This document shows positions 1 through 7,650 of a stretch of 36,313 nucleotides of DNA, piece after piece. A program made the position numbers and the translations under genes. How positions within the stretch are numbered: the first letter of the stretch is position 1; every line of letters starts with the position of its first letter. Origin of the DNA: a virus. The notes under the pieces were generated by a model, which saw only the letters and a list, made by a program, of their open reading frames with translations, did no database searches and was not told the DNA's origin. Location: the IMG/VR virus record IMGVR_UViG_3300035034_000479, positions 1-36,313 of that record, one strand, 5' to 3'.

Positions 1-1691
1 CCATGGTTGCCCGTCGCCGGGGCGCTTGCACCAGATTCCGTTCCGTGAGAGATATCACCGCCGGGGAAGGCCGGGTGAACGATCATCTGCCATGGCCGGT
101 TGCGCTCCGAACCACCGGCTGTGTATCCGGTCACGCCCGCGCGCACAAAGCCCGAACCGCCGCCACCGGCGCGGGCATCGCCACCGCCGCCGCCACCGCC
201 CCAATATCCGCCACCACCACCGCCACCGTCATCGACGCCTGTGTTGGTATTACCTGCGCTGGAACCCCAGCCGCCGGTTCGGGCGGGTGTTGCCGATACG
301 ATCTGCAAGCCGGTTTTGTTGGCGTTGCCTGTGTCGCTAGAATCACGCCCACCAGCCACCTGAGAACCACCTTCACCAGCACCAGAACCTCTGGTTGCCC
401 CTTCACCAACAAGACCGCCGCCCGCTCCACCCCATGCGTTACTAGCAGCGTCAGCGCCCCCACCGCCTGCTACGGCCTGTAGGACGCCGTTCAGCCACAC
501 GCGGGTTGAACCACCGCCACCGCCACCACAGGCATCGCCACGGCCACCACCGCCGCCGTCAGGCCAGCCACCGTCACCCCCGGCTGTGAAGGCCGCGCCA
601 CCAACAAGGCCCCCGCGACCGACTTGAATCAGGATCACATCATCTTCGACCACATCAAGTTCAATCTCTGTGAAGCCGCCAGCCCCCGAAGCCTCACCAG
701 TCGAATAGACGCCGTTGCCGCCCGCTGCGCCCCCAAGGGCGATCCAGACTTCCGGGACGCCCGCCGGTACGGTGTAAGTCTGGTCCGCCCCCGTGGCGCT
801 GTATAACGTCCCTGCGTCCGGTGTGATCGCAGGGCGACGAAAGGTTTCCATAGATGCAAGAAGTGCATCCCGTTCGGCCCCCGGCAAAGCGGCTGTTGAA
901 GATGCAACGAACATTTCAACACGTTCACCACGAAACCAACCACCGGGTTCTCTGGACCATTGAAATTCACCGGCCATGTCGCCGGTAACTGTGCCCCCCA
1001 GAGTCGCGGCAAGAACACTATTCAAATAAGCAGTCGGCGCGACGGTCGCAGCGCGCGAATAGTCAACCAAAAGGTTTGCAAAAACACCTTGACCCATTGT
1101 CGCTGCGTCTGTGACATAGTTTGAATTGGCAAGAGTAGCGGAAAATCCAAAAGCCAAAACGATATCGCCGCCAATAAATCGCGGAAACATTTCAGACAGT
1201 GCTGTATTGCCGTATCGTGCAATCAGGCCGTCGGCATTTTCAACACGGGAGAATACCGCACCGAAGATACCTTGAGCGGCAGATTCCCAACCGCGCGAAC
1301 CCGTCGCGGCAATGTTATAGAAAGACGATGTATTTTGCAGCATCGTGACACAGCGGACCCCCACAGTCGGCGCTTGGGCAAAAAATGCTTCCGCCGGGGA
1401 TACCGCGAAGTTGTCGTCTTCCCATTGATCGTACATCGTGACGATTGCTGTTCGGTTGCCATAGGGTCGTTCTGTGCAAAAACCATCAGCGTCGAAATCC
1501 ACATCGACTTCGGTATTCAAATCAATGTGTCGCGCACGATAGCAGGGTCCAGTGTAAAGTGGATTGCGAAGAACAAACCCCCAGCCGTTGCGGAAAGTGC
1601 TTCCAGTGATCGTCGGGAAAGAAATATCGGCTTCGGCCATCCCCGTAAAAGCCGACGCCGCGACCGAACCATATAACTGTTGCCGGATCAT
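1..1691 (-). CDS. Glycine-rich tail fibre/adhesin, C-terminus cut off by window edge
   Basis: I translated the minus strand base by base from the ATG at 1691-1689. The frame stays open to base 1, giving at least 563 codons. The ATG overlaps the stop of the upstream DUF2793 gene (ATGA), which supports this start. Residues about 1-290 look like a beta-rich carbohydrate-binding fold. The stretch with YTGPCYRAR, DVDFDADG and MYDQWEDD resembles the arabinofuranosidase-B-like concanavalin domain of many phage receptor proteins, although the match is moderate. From about residue 300 the pattern changes to TYTVPAGVPEVWIALGG followed by a long glycine-rich region with runs of six or more Gly, as in glycine-rich phage adhesin domains. 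Its place at the end of the tail genes fits a host-recognition role at the tail tip. The receptor is unknown and the C-terminus is not seen. Confidence 0.8.
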   Translation of the reverse strand, partial: MIRQQLYGSVAASAFTGMAEADISFPTITGSTFRNGWGFVLRNPLYTGPCYRARHIDLNTEVDVDFDADGFCTERPYGNRTAIVTMYDQWEDDNFAVSPAEAFFAQAPTVGVRCVTMLQNTSSFYNIAATGSRGWESAAQGIFGAVFSRVENADGLIARYGNTALSEMFPRFIGGDIVLAFGFSATLANSNYVTDAATMGQGVFANLLVDYSRAATVAPTAYLNSVLAATLGGTVTGDMAGEFQWSREPGGWFRGERVEMFVASSTAALPGAERDALLASMETFRRPAITPDAGTLYSATGADQTYTVPAGVPEVWIALGGAAGGNGVYSTGEASGAGGFTEIELDVVEDDVILIQVGRGGLVGGAAFTAGGDGGWPDGGGGGRGDACGGGGGGSTRVWLNGVLQAVAGGGGADAASNAWGGAGGGLVGEGATRGSGAGEGGSQVAGGRDSSDTGNANKTGLQIVSATPARTGGWGSSAGNTNTGVDDGGGGGGGYWGGGGGGGDARAGGGGSGFVRAGVTGYTAGGSERNRPWQMIVHPAFPGGDISHGTESGASAPATGNH

Positions 1692-2350
1692 GCCAGATCA
1701 CCGATGACATGAAATTCGTCAGACCCCACGGGGATAATCGTGCAGCTTGAATACTGCAACCGCAGCGCCAGAAGGCCCCCAGCCGACCGCAGGGTGACGC
1801 CAGCGCCCGCTGTGATCGTGGTCTGGCCCGCACCATACTGGATGATCGTCACCGGCTCTGTACCTGTCAGGGACGGCGCCACGGTCAGGGTGTTGGCCCC
1901 GGCCAAGTTCATTTCGATGACCGTGGCGCCGTCCAGATCACCGTCAACAACGGTGTAGTTCGCCGTCTTGCGATCAAGGGTTGTGATCGCCGCCGCTGGG
2001 GGAAGGCCGAAAGGTTCCCAGCCGGTCGACTCAAAGCGCACGGTTTCTTCATCGTCGGTCACATAGGCCAGCCACCCCTCAATGGGATCGAGATACACCC
2101 ACGCTTCCGAAGCCGGTTCCCCATCCCAGACGGCGATCTTGTCAGGGTTCGTTGGGTCCGAGTCGACCACGATGTAAATGTCGCCAAGCGTCGGCGAACC
2201 AGGCAATGCCGTGGTCCGAGATACGACAACGATATTGGTCAGCGCCGAAAGATTTTGAAAATTGGAATCCATTCCGGGTTTCCAAGTATCGTCGCCCAAA
2301 GTCCAAAAGGCGGTAAGCCCAAGACCCGGAAGTGTGCGTTCACCAGCCAT
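1688..2350 (-). CDS. DUF2793 phage tail-associated protein
   Basis: This gene encodes 220 residues. The N-terminal part (ERTLPGLGLTAFWTLGDDTW ... NFQNLSALT ... LGDIYIVVDSDPTNPDKIAVWDG ... EGWLAYVTDDEETVRFE) follows the pattern of DUF2793, a domain found near the tail fibre genes of Rhodobacterales phages and gene transfer agents. The C-terminal half is beta-rich and repetitive (DGDLDGATVIEMNLAGANTL, TIIQYGAGQTTITAGAGVTL), like a small beta-helix or jelly-roll used for trimeric fibres. The start has a clear ribosome site (GGAG, seven bases before ATG) lying inside the end of the 37-codon gene upstream. The stop overlaps the adhesin start. It is probably a tail fibre or fibre-attachment protein; the exact role is unknown. 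Confidence 0.75.
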   Translation of the reverse strand: MAGERTLPGLGLTAFWTLGDDTWKPGMDSNFQNLSALTNIVVVSRTTALPGSPTLGDIYIVVDSDPTNPDKIAVWDGEPASEAWVYLDPIEGWLAYVTDDEETVRFESTGWEPFGLPPAAAITTLDRKTANYTVVDGDLDGATVIEMNLAGANTLTVAPSLTGTEPVTIIQYGAGQTTITAGAGVTLRSAGGLLALRLQYSSCTIIPVGSDEFHVIGDLA

Positions 2351-2352
2351 TT

Positions 2353-2466
2353 TTATTCTCCATACTTTCGGCCATAGCGATGACCGTATCCCAAAAGGTT
2401 TGCCACAAAACGCACAACAGAGTTTACGCCATCATGCCGTCTTATGAACTTGACCAGCGTTTTCAT
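2353..2466 (-). CDS. Small basic 37-residue protein with YG-rich C-terminus
   Basis: This reading frame lies in the apparent gap between the 91-residue gene and the DUF2793 gene. The ATG (2466-2464) overlaps the previous stop as TAATG, GGAG sits just upstream, and TAA (2355-2353) falls two bases before the DUF2793 ATG, so it fills the gap exactly. The product starts MKTLVKFIRRHDG, is strongly basic, and ends GYGHRYGRKYGE. That ending is close to the last residues of the tail tip protein (GFGRNYGQSYGE; 7 of 12 identical). No known family is recognised. The tight fit, coupling and ribosome site argue that it is translated. A tail-associated role is only a guess from position. Confidence 0.6.
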   Translation of the reverse strand: MKTLVKFIRRHDGVNSVVRFVANLLGYGHRYGRKYGE

Positions 2467-2741
2467 TACTCCGGTTCCGTTCCCGAAATCAGCACGGCGA
2501 CAAGTTCTTGGTTTCGGAACGCTTTGGCATACACGATATCCGAAGCCCCAACATTCTCAATCGAAAGTTCTTTCAAACCCTTCGATGAAATGTCGAATCC
2601 AATATCCAGGCTTGGCGTTGTCGTCGCCACGTTCAACCGGATCGCACCAGCCGTTTGAAGCTGCACCATCACGTTCCGGCCTGCGGGAGCGAGGGAGACC
2701 CAGCTATCCGAAAGCACGTCGATTTCAAGCATGTAACTCAT
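2466..2741 (-). CDS. Small hypothetical tail-region protein (91 residues)
   Basis: The gene starts at ATG 2741 with AGGGG about nine bases upstream, and its stop overlaps the start of the 37-codon gene. The product (MSYMLEIDVLSDSWVSLAP ... VMVQLQTAGAIRLNVATTTP ... DIVYAKAFRNQELVAVLIS) has alternating hydrophobic and polar residues typical of a compact beta-sandwich. It has no signal peptide, membrane segment or cysteine. I do not recognise a family. Lying between the tail tip gene and the fibre genes, it could be a small decoration or adaptor protein of the tail tip. Confidence 0.7.
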   Translation of the reverse strand: MSYMLEIDVLSDSWVSLAPAGRNVMVQLQTAGAIRLNVATTTPSLDIGFDISSKGLKELSIENVGASDIVYAKAFRNQELVAVLISGTEPE

Positions 2742-2783
2742 AGCACGATCCCCTGTTTCGCCGCAGCATACACGGCTGTTGGA

Positions 2784-5700
2784 TTATTCACCATAGCTTT
2801 GACCATAGTTGCGCCCAAAGCCCACCGACACGTCTTCCGGGTCCACATCAGCGCCCGGCCCGCCGTAGTTGAACCCATAGCTGAAACCGTATCCGGTTTG
2901 GCGGATATCGAACAGAATTTGCGCCGCCATAAGCGAACGATCCCCATTGGCGTTTTCCGCATAGAATTGAACGAAGCCGTTCCGCAGCGGGCCAAGGTCA
3001 GCGATAGGTATCTCATAGGCTTCTCCGGTAAGATCAGGGATTTCCAATTCAAGGTTTCCGAAAGGATCGACAATTCGCAGAACCACAACCTGATCTGTTT
3101 CAGGCGTGATGCTTGCGGCATCCCACGGCGCGATCACCGAGTCTTCGTTCAACCTGTTCCTGGTGGCCCAGCTTGCCGTGACCGTAGCCGGTATGTCATC
3201 CTCAATCGGCACCCGCCAAGGCCCGAACCCCGTGCCTTCAAGCTGGCAGTTCGCCGGGCGGAACGGAAGGTGTGGCCGCGCCGGAACGAAACTTGTGACT
3301 CGAGTCGCGTTCTCTTTGGTTATCCGACCGGACGCCATGCGCGGGGCCAGGCGGAAGTCATACCCCAATTCATCAGGATCATCATATGGTGAGTACAGCC
3401 GCGATGACACGCGCGTATCAGTGTTTGGGAATGCCCAGACGATTGTTCCGACCGGCCATACGCGCGGAACGGTATCGTACACGCCGCGATGGATTACCCA
3501 TGCCCCACTTTCCATACGATCAAGCTGTACGATTTCAGCGGTGCGTTCATCGGTGCCAATGAGGAATGAATCGCCAGCCTCTTGTGATCCGCGCATTATC
3601 GAAGAAATCAATGACTGCGAAATGCTCGACTGCACTTCGGGTTCCAAAGCCGTTGTCAGAAACGCCGCACGAACCGGGTCCATGCGGCCAAGTTCCCGAT
3701 ACTCGGCGCCATCATCGAGCCGTTCATAGGCGTCAAAATTGATGACACGCGGCGTTGGATTGTACCCAAGGAACGCGACATAGGTTTCTGGATATTCCGC
3801 ATCAATATCTTCAACGTCCAGCCCGTTTTGCGTGAGGAATGGCAGGGGCACAGTCACGGCCATCTGGTATTCCATGTTTTCGGGCGCCGTCGCTTCGGGA
3901 GTCCACAAGCCGGGCTGTGGATCGGTGTAAGTCGTTGCATCCAAAGCAAAAACATCTTCGACCAACGACAGTTTGATGTGTCGATCTGTGGGCGATCCAT
4001 AGTCCACGGCCATGACGCGCACGATCATTTCTTCAATGCCGTCTTCGGGCCACGACAGCTTTTTCACATCGCCCGGCTTGGTCTGCCATTGGGTGCGATC
4101 CACCTTCGCCGTCGCAGAATACAGGGGGTATGCCGCCGCGCGCACGTCCCGGTTTGCCACGGTCTGCGCCAGGGCTTCGTTGCGGATGCCGTAATAGTTC
4201 CGCGTGTCCCTGACGACAACGCCTTGCATGGCGATGTTGCCCGCGTCATCAGCGTTTACGGTTGCGTCCTTCTCCACTTTCGGATCGGTATAGCTGACCG
4301 TGATGTAGTTGATCGTTTCACCCCAAGTTCTGCGCTTCCGGTCTTCCAGAGTACAGTTCGATGGATTCAGAACGTCCAAACCTTCGGTTTCATAATCACC
4401 GCGCAACAGCTTCAATTCCCACAACCCGGAAACCGGATCGGGGAAAAGCACGGCTGAAATGTGGTCAATGATTTCCTGCGCAAACTTTTCGATTTCGGTT
4501 TCAGCCGTCCACCGCATAGACAGGCCGAAAGACTCGTCATAAAGGGTTCGCGCCACAACCGGAAAGCTGTTGCCCATGAAAGCCGGGTCTTCCCCCATGC
4601 CCCAATCTTCGTTGGTCATCAGTTCATAGAGCATGTGCGACGGGTTGGCGTCTGGCAGGGGGCCAAGGGTGCCGTCCACATTGCAATGCCGTCCACCGCC
4701 GTTTCCGCCGCCGCCAGGGGCGTTCAAGTCCATGCCGAAAGACGCTGTACCGCGCGCCACCCCGAACTTGAAATCCGAGAACAGGGGGATGAAAGCCGCG
4801 ACTGCGGCCCGCATGAGGATGAACCGTGTGCCTGCCGGGATCGGCCCGTTGATAGATGCCACACCGAAGCCTGTTTCGGTCGCGCCACCCGTGAGCGATC
4901 CGACGAAATCGCCTTCTACAATCGCCCCGTCTTCACCGATCACCAATCCTTCGCCGTGAAATTCCGCTTCCAGAATGACAGAGATTTCTTCCGGCAAACC
5001 GCCCATTTCAACGTAGGTCATAAAGACCGCAGACAGGTTTCCCGTTTCCAGGTCAATGCCGTCTATGGCACCCCCGCTGACCGGGTTGACACCCCATTCC
5101 CGAACTTGGCCGATGTACCGTGGGATGACCAAGCCACCACCACCGCCCGCGCCGATGCCGCCACCACCGCCGATGCCTGACGAGTCGTCTGTTGGGCGAA
5201 GTTCCTGTTGAACGTACTGCGAAGTTCCTGCAATCTCCAAATCAACGCCAGTTCCGAAAACGATGACATAGAACTCGATGAACCGAGTCCCTTCTGGTAC
5301 TTCGCTGAAACCAACGACCGGAACAGGAGTGAAGGAAATGGTGCCGGGATCGACTTGGAAAGTGTCGTCGCGGATAAGCACAGCGCCAACTTCGCCGGGT
5401 GCAGGGCCATCACCGAAGAACCGGACAACAACATCAATCTGCGTTCCGGGGACTCCGGTTGGCGACCGAACAATGGTGAAATCCCATTCGTATCGGGGCC
5501 GCAAAGTGTTCTCGCCATACACAATCGGAATGACAAGATCGCTATAAACAGCCTCTTGGACAAAGGTATCATCTTCGTCAATGAACCACAAAATCCCAAG
5601 GCTTTGATCCAAGAAGATTTGCGTGAAAATATCTTCTGTGCCCATGGGCCAGATGAACCGGAACGCGCCGGATCGACCGAAGGGGCACCGGGTCACGTTG

Positions 5701-6347
5701 ACCTTGGCCGCAGGAAGATAGGGGTTATTGCTTGTCCAGCGAAACCCGTAATCCGTGACAGGGCCAACCGACTCTGAATAGTCTTCGATCACCGTGGGGC
5801 TAGATCGCGCGATGATCCCCGCGTCAGGGTCAGGGAACACGGCGCCCATGTTGACGATGGAACCCGTGGAGTCTTCACGGATGCCCCGGTACGGTTCAAG
5901 CTGGCCGGTATAGCTGACAGTCGGTTCGGGCAACACAGCATCCCGAAACAGCCGAATGAGGCCCCCAACACCGCCGCTGCCGTCTTCCGCCCCGATGACC
6001 TCTTGTGCTGCACCGCCACGGAAGAACAAGTGGGTCAACCCCCGATACCCTGGCATCGTGGCGACCGTGCGCCCCACACGCCCGGCAAGATCGGCAGATG
6101 CAAGCTGATAGTCGTCACCAATGTAAACTTCGACAACACCGACCGGCCCGCCTTCCCCTTCGTCACCACCAAATAGGTCAGGAAGGTTGACGCTTATATC
6201 TGACCGCTCTGTGACCATGCCACAGAAGATCGGTTTATCCTTGATCCAGATTTGGTTCACGGAATCAACCGGGCCGTGGCACACGCCATAGTCAATCGAA
6301 ATCAGATAGTCATAGACTTCGCGGGCGTTCTTACTGCTACTTCCCAT
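2784..6347 (-). CDS. Large tail tip/central hub protein with two inserted related modules
   Basis: This 1187-residue protein matches the large tail protein of many proteobacterial siphophages that follows a BR0599/DUF2163 gene, positionally the counterpart of lambda J. Recognisable landmarks are ISIDYGVCHGPVDSVNQIWI (residues 17-36), NLPDLFGGDEGEGG, MPGYRGLTHLFF, TSNNPYLPAAKVNVTR and then NPSHMLYELMTNEDWGMG (about 568-585). Between these last two, where relatives are normally short, there is an insertion of about 300 residues. It holds two similar beta-rich modules (about 268-382 and 412-541) bounded by poly-glycine linkers (391-405, 544-552). The C-terminus is YG-rich and ends GFGRNYGQSYGE. 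The start overlaps the preceding gene by 11 bases and has a good ribosome site (GAGGGAT). It likely forms the tail tip complex and contacts the host. Confidence 0.85.
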   Translation of the reverse strand: MGSSSKNAREVYDYLISIDYGVCHGPVDSVNQIWIKDKPIFCGMVTERSDISVNLPDLFGGDEGEGGPVGVVEVYIGDDYQLASADLAGRVGRTVATMPGYRGLTHLFFRGGAAQEVIGAEDGSGGVGGLIRLFRDAVLPEPTVSYTGQLEPYRGIREDSTGSIVNMGAVFPDPDAGIIARSSPTVIEDYSESVGPVTDYGFRWTSNNPYLPAAKVNVTRCPFGRSGAFRFIWPMGTEDIFTQIFLDQSLGILWFIDEDDTFVQEAVYSDLVIPIVYGENTLRPRYEWDFTIVRSPTGVPGTQIDVVVRFFGDGPAPGEVGAVLIRDDTFQVDPGTISFTPVPVVGFSEVPEGTRFIEFYVIVFGTGVDLEIAGTSQYVQQELRPTDDSSGIGGGGGIGAGGGGGLVIPRYIGQVREWGVNPVSGGAIDGIDLETGNLSAVFMTYVEMGGLPEEISVILEAEFHGEGLVIGEDGAIVEGDFVGSLTGGATETGFGVASINGPIPAGTRFILMRAAVAAFIPLFSDFKFGVARGTASFGMDLNAPGGGGNGGGRHCNVDGTLGPLPDANPSHMLYELMTNEDWGMGEDPAFMGNSFPVVARTLYDESFGLSMRWTAETEIEKFAQEIIDHISAVLFPDPVSGLWELKLLRGDYETEGLDVLNPSNCTLEDRKRRTWGETINYITVSYTDPKVEKDATVNADDAGNIAMQGVVVRDTRNYYGIRNEALAQTVANRDVRAAAYPLYSATAKVDRTQWQTKPGDVKKLSWPEDGIEEMIVRVMAVDYGSPTDRHIKLSLVEDVFALDATTYTDPQPGLWTPEATAPENMEYQMAVTVPLPFLTQNGLDVEDIDAEYPETYVAFLGYNPTPRVINFDAYERLDDGAEYRELGRMDPVRAAFLTTALEPEVQSSISQSLISSIMRGSQEAGDSFLIGTDERTAEIVQLDRMESGAWVIHRGVYDTVPRVWPVGTIVWAFPNTDTRVSSRLYSPYDDPDELGYDFRLAPRMASGRITKENATRVTSFVPARPHLPFRPANCQLEGTGFGPWRVPIEDDIPATVTASWATRNRLNEDSVIAPWDAASITPETDQVVVLRIVDPFGNLELEIPDLTGEAYEIPIADLGPLRNGFVQFYAENANGDRSLMAAQILFDIRQTGYGFSYGFNYGGPGADVDPEDVSVGFGRNYGQSYGE

Positions 6348-6537
6348 TTACTCGATCCCTCATGGCTTTAACGCACCGCTCAATAATGAAGTCATAAGGT
6401 TCCACCAGATCGGCGACAAGCACACCATCACGGCAAAGTTGCCGAAAGTCTATACCACGTTCCTTGCAAACACGTCTGACGCCGGGCACACAGTACCCCG
6501 CTTTAACACAATCAGAAAGAAGAACTTTTTCAGTCAT
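6337..6537 (-). CDS. Small tail-module protein (66 residues)
   Basis: The product (MTEKVLLSDCVKAGYCVPGVRRVCKERG ... DFRQLCRDGVLVADLVEP ... VKAMRDRVNGK) is a short helical protein. It resembles the small conserved proteins found between the short N-terminal tail gene and the large tail tip gene in this class of siphophage. Its start forms an ATGA overlap with the 79-residue gene and its end overlaps the tail tip gene start by 11 bases, so all three are translationally coupled. Four cysteines occur in 66 residues, but their spacing does not form an obvious zinc motif. The role is unknown; a chaperone or assembly partner of the tail tip protein is possible. Confidence 0.75.
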   Translation of the reverse strand: MTEKVLLSDCVKAGYCVPGVRRVCKERGIDFRQLCRDGVLVADLVEPYDFIIERCVKAMRDRVNGK

Positions 6538-6773
6538 TTCTTTGACGTTTTCACTTTGCGGATTTGAATGTCTTTATCCCAGAACCCAAGGTTATTCAGA
6601 CCTTGAATTTCCATTGAGCCGAATACCACAGGTATCGGGCGACCCGCTTCCGCAGTCGGGTCTTCCAGATCGTCAACCGAAGGCGGTTTTTCCTTCTTCG
6701 GTTTTGGTGCAAGAAGATATCCGATAACTTGTAGCGCCACACCTACGACAAGCTGGACCAGAAAGTTGAACAT
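6534..6773 (-). CDS. Small membrane-anchored tail-tip associated protein (79 residues)
   Basis: The protein opens with a hydrophobic segment (FLVQLVVGVALQVIGYLL, about residues 4-21), followed by a basic/proline patch (APKPKKEKPP) and the core DPTAEAGRPIPVVFGSMEIQG. The motif RPIPVVFG is one I recognise from small proteins encoded just before the large tail tip protein in many proteobacterial siphophages. The hydrophobic segment could insert into the inner membrane during DNA entry or pack in the tail hub. AGGA lies eight bases before the ATG. The stop overlaps the next start (ATGA). Confidence 0.75.
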   Translation of the reverse strand: MFNFLVQLVVGVALQVIGYLLAPKPKKEKPPSVDDLEDPTAEAGRPIPVVFGSMEIQGLNNLGFWDKDIQIRKVKTSKK

Positions 6774-6783
6774 TCACAAAATC

Positions 6784-7647
6784 CTAGATGTGGTTATTTT
6801 TGTTTACGGGGTTGTCATATGGAATCCAAGGATGCCCGCCATAGTTCAGAATGTTGTTGTGCAAGTTTTCGCACCCTGAAACAGTATGTGGGCAACCCAA
6901 GATCAATCGAACTTCGTCATTGACCAGCAATTCGCGCGTCAAAGCCGTAAGTCGAAAACTTGTGTCAGACGGCACCGATAAAATCGTTCGGCTTTCCACC
7001 CCGCCCGTGCCATCCCACTCCAGAACACCTTTCAGAAAATCGTTGATCGTTTTGCCTTCTGGCATAAAACCCGGCTCGACCGTCACCACGTTGCCTGCGA
7101 TGGCCGTCACAGTGGCCGTCACGGTGGCGATAGCCTTGTTGGCGTTGCACTCCCCCAGGCCCTGCCGATACAGCACCAGCGGGCAGGGGCGTTGGTAGTT
7201 CCGTTGCAGGCCGGGGCGGCGCATCGAAGACGCGATGGACATGCAGGTAAGAGTCGCTTCTGCGCCATCCCGCGACGACTCAAGAACCCGGCCACGCCAT
7301 GCAACCGGGAAGTTCTCGCCAGCCAACCATTCGCTAGGATCGCTTGCGTTCGGCACGTTGCCTTGGCGCACCATCAGCGTGACGACACCCGTGGGCGGAT
7401 AGATCACAAACAGCGTTGCGATATCCGAGTCGCGCGGGACCGTCACCTTCACTTCCGAAACTTCGATCTTCCCCTTCACTTCGATCCGGGTGCGCTTGAT
7501 CGGCAGGGGCACATAGTCTTCCCCGTCATATGTGGTTATGGCTTCGGCTGACGTGTACCGATACCGTTCTGTCTCGCCATAGGCGAACAGAAACAGATCG
7601 ACCGGCTGGCCTTTTTCGCGGGAAGTCGCGTAATTGCTATTCGCCAT
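6784..7647 (-). CDS. BR0599/DUF2163-family tail protein
   Basis: This gene encodes 287 residues. The N-terminal half (VDLFLFAYGETERYRYTSAE ... VPLPIKRTRIEV ... KIEVSEVKVTVPRD) and the C-terminal signature LILGCPHTVSGCENLHNN followed by LNYGGHPWIPYDNPV match the phage BR0599/DUF2163 family, which is shared with gene transfer agent tails. Relatives are baseplate or tail-tip components, and the conserved Cys/His cluster near the C-terminus could hold a metal, as proposed for the gene transfer agent hub proteins. A ribosome site (GAGGAATAG) overlaps the stop of the upstream gene. Confidence 0.85.
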   Translation of the reverse strand: MANSNYATSREKGQPVDLFLFAYGETERYRYTSAEAITTYDGEDYVPLPIKRTRIEVKGKIEVSEVKVTVPRDSDIATLFVIYPPTGVVTLMVRQGNVPNASDPSEWLAGENFPVAWRGRVLESSRDGAEATLTCMSIASSMRRPGLQRNYQRPCPLVLYRQGLGECNANKAIATVTATVTAIAGNVVTVEPGFMPEGKTINDFLKGVLEWDGTGGVESRTILSVPSDTSFRLTALTRELLVNDEVRLILGCPHTVSGCENLHNNILNYGGHPWIPYDNPVNKNNHI

Positions 7648-7650
7648 TTT

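Noticed and set aside
3-482. Proline/threonine- and alanine-rich plus-strand frames at the left edge
   Set aside because: These are shadows of glycine-rich codons in the minus-strand adhesin, which is continuously open through the same bases.
1-2350. Diversity-generating retroelement acting on the adhesin
   Set aside because: No reverse transcriptase and no template/variable repeat pair were found in the window.
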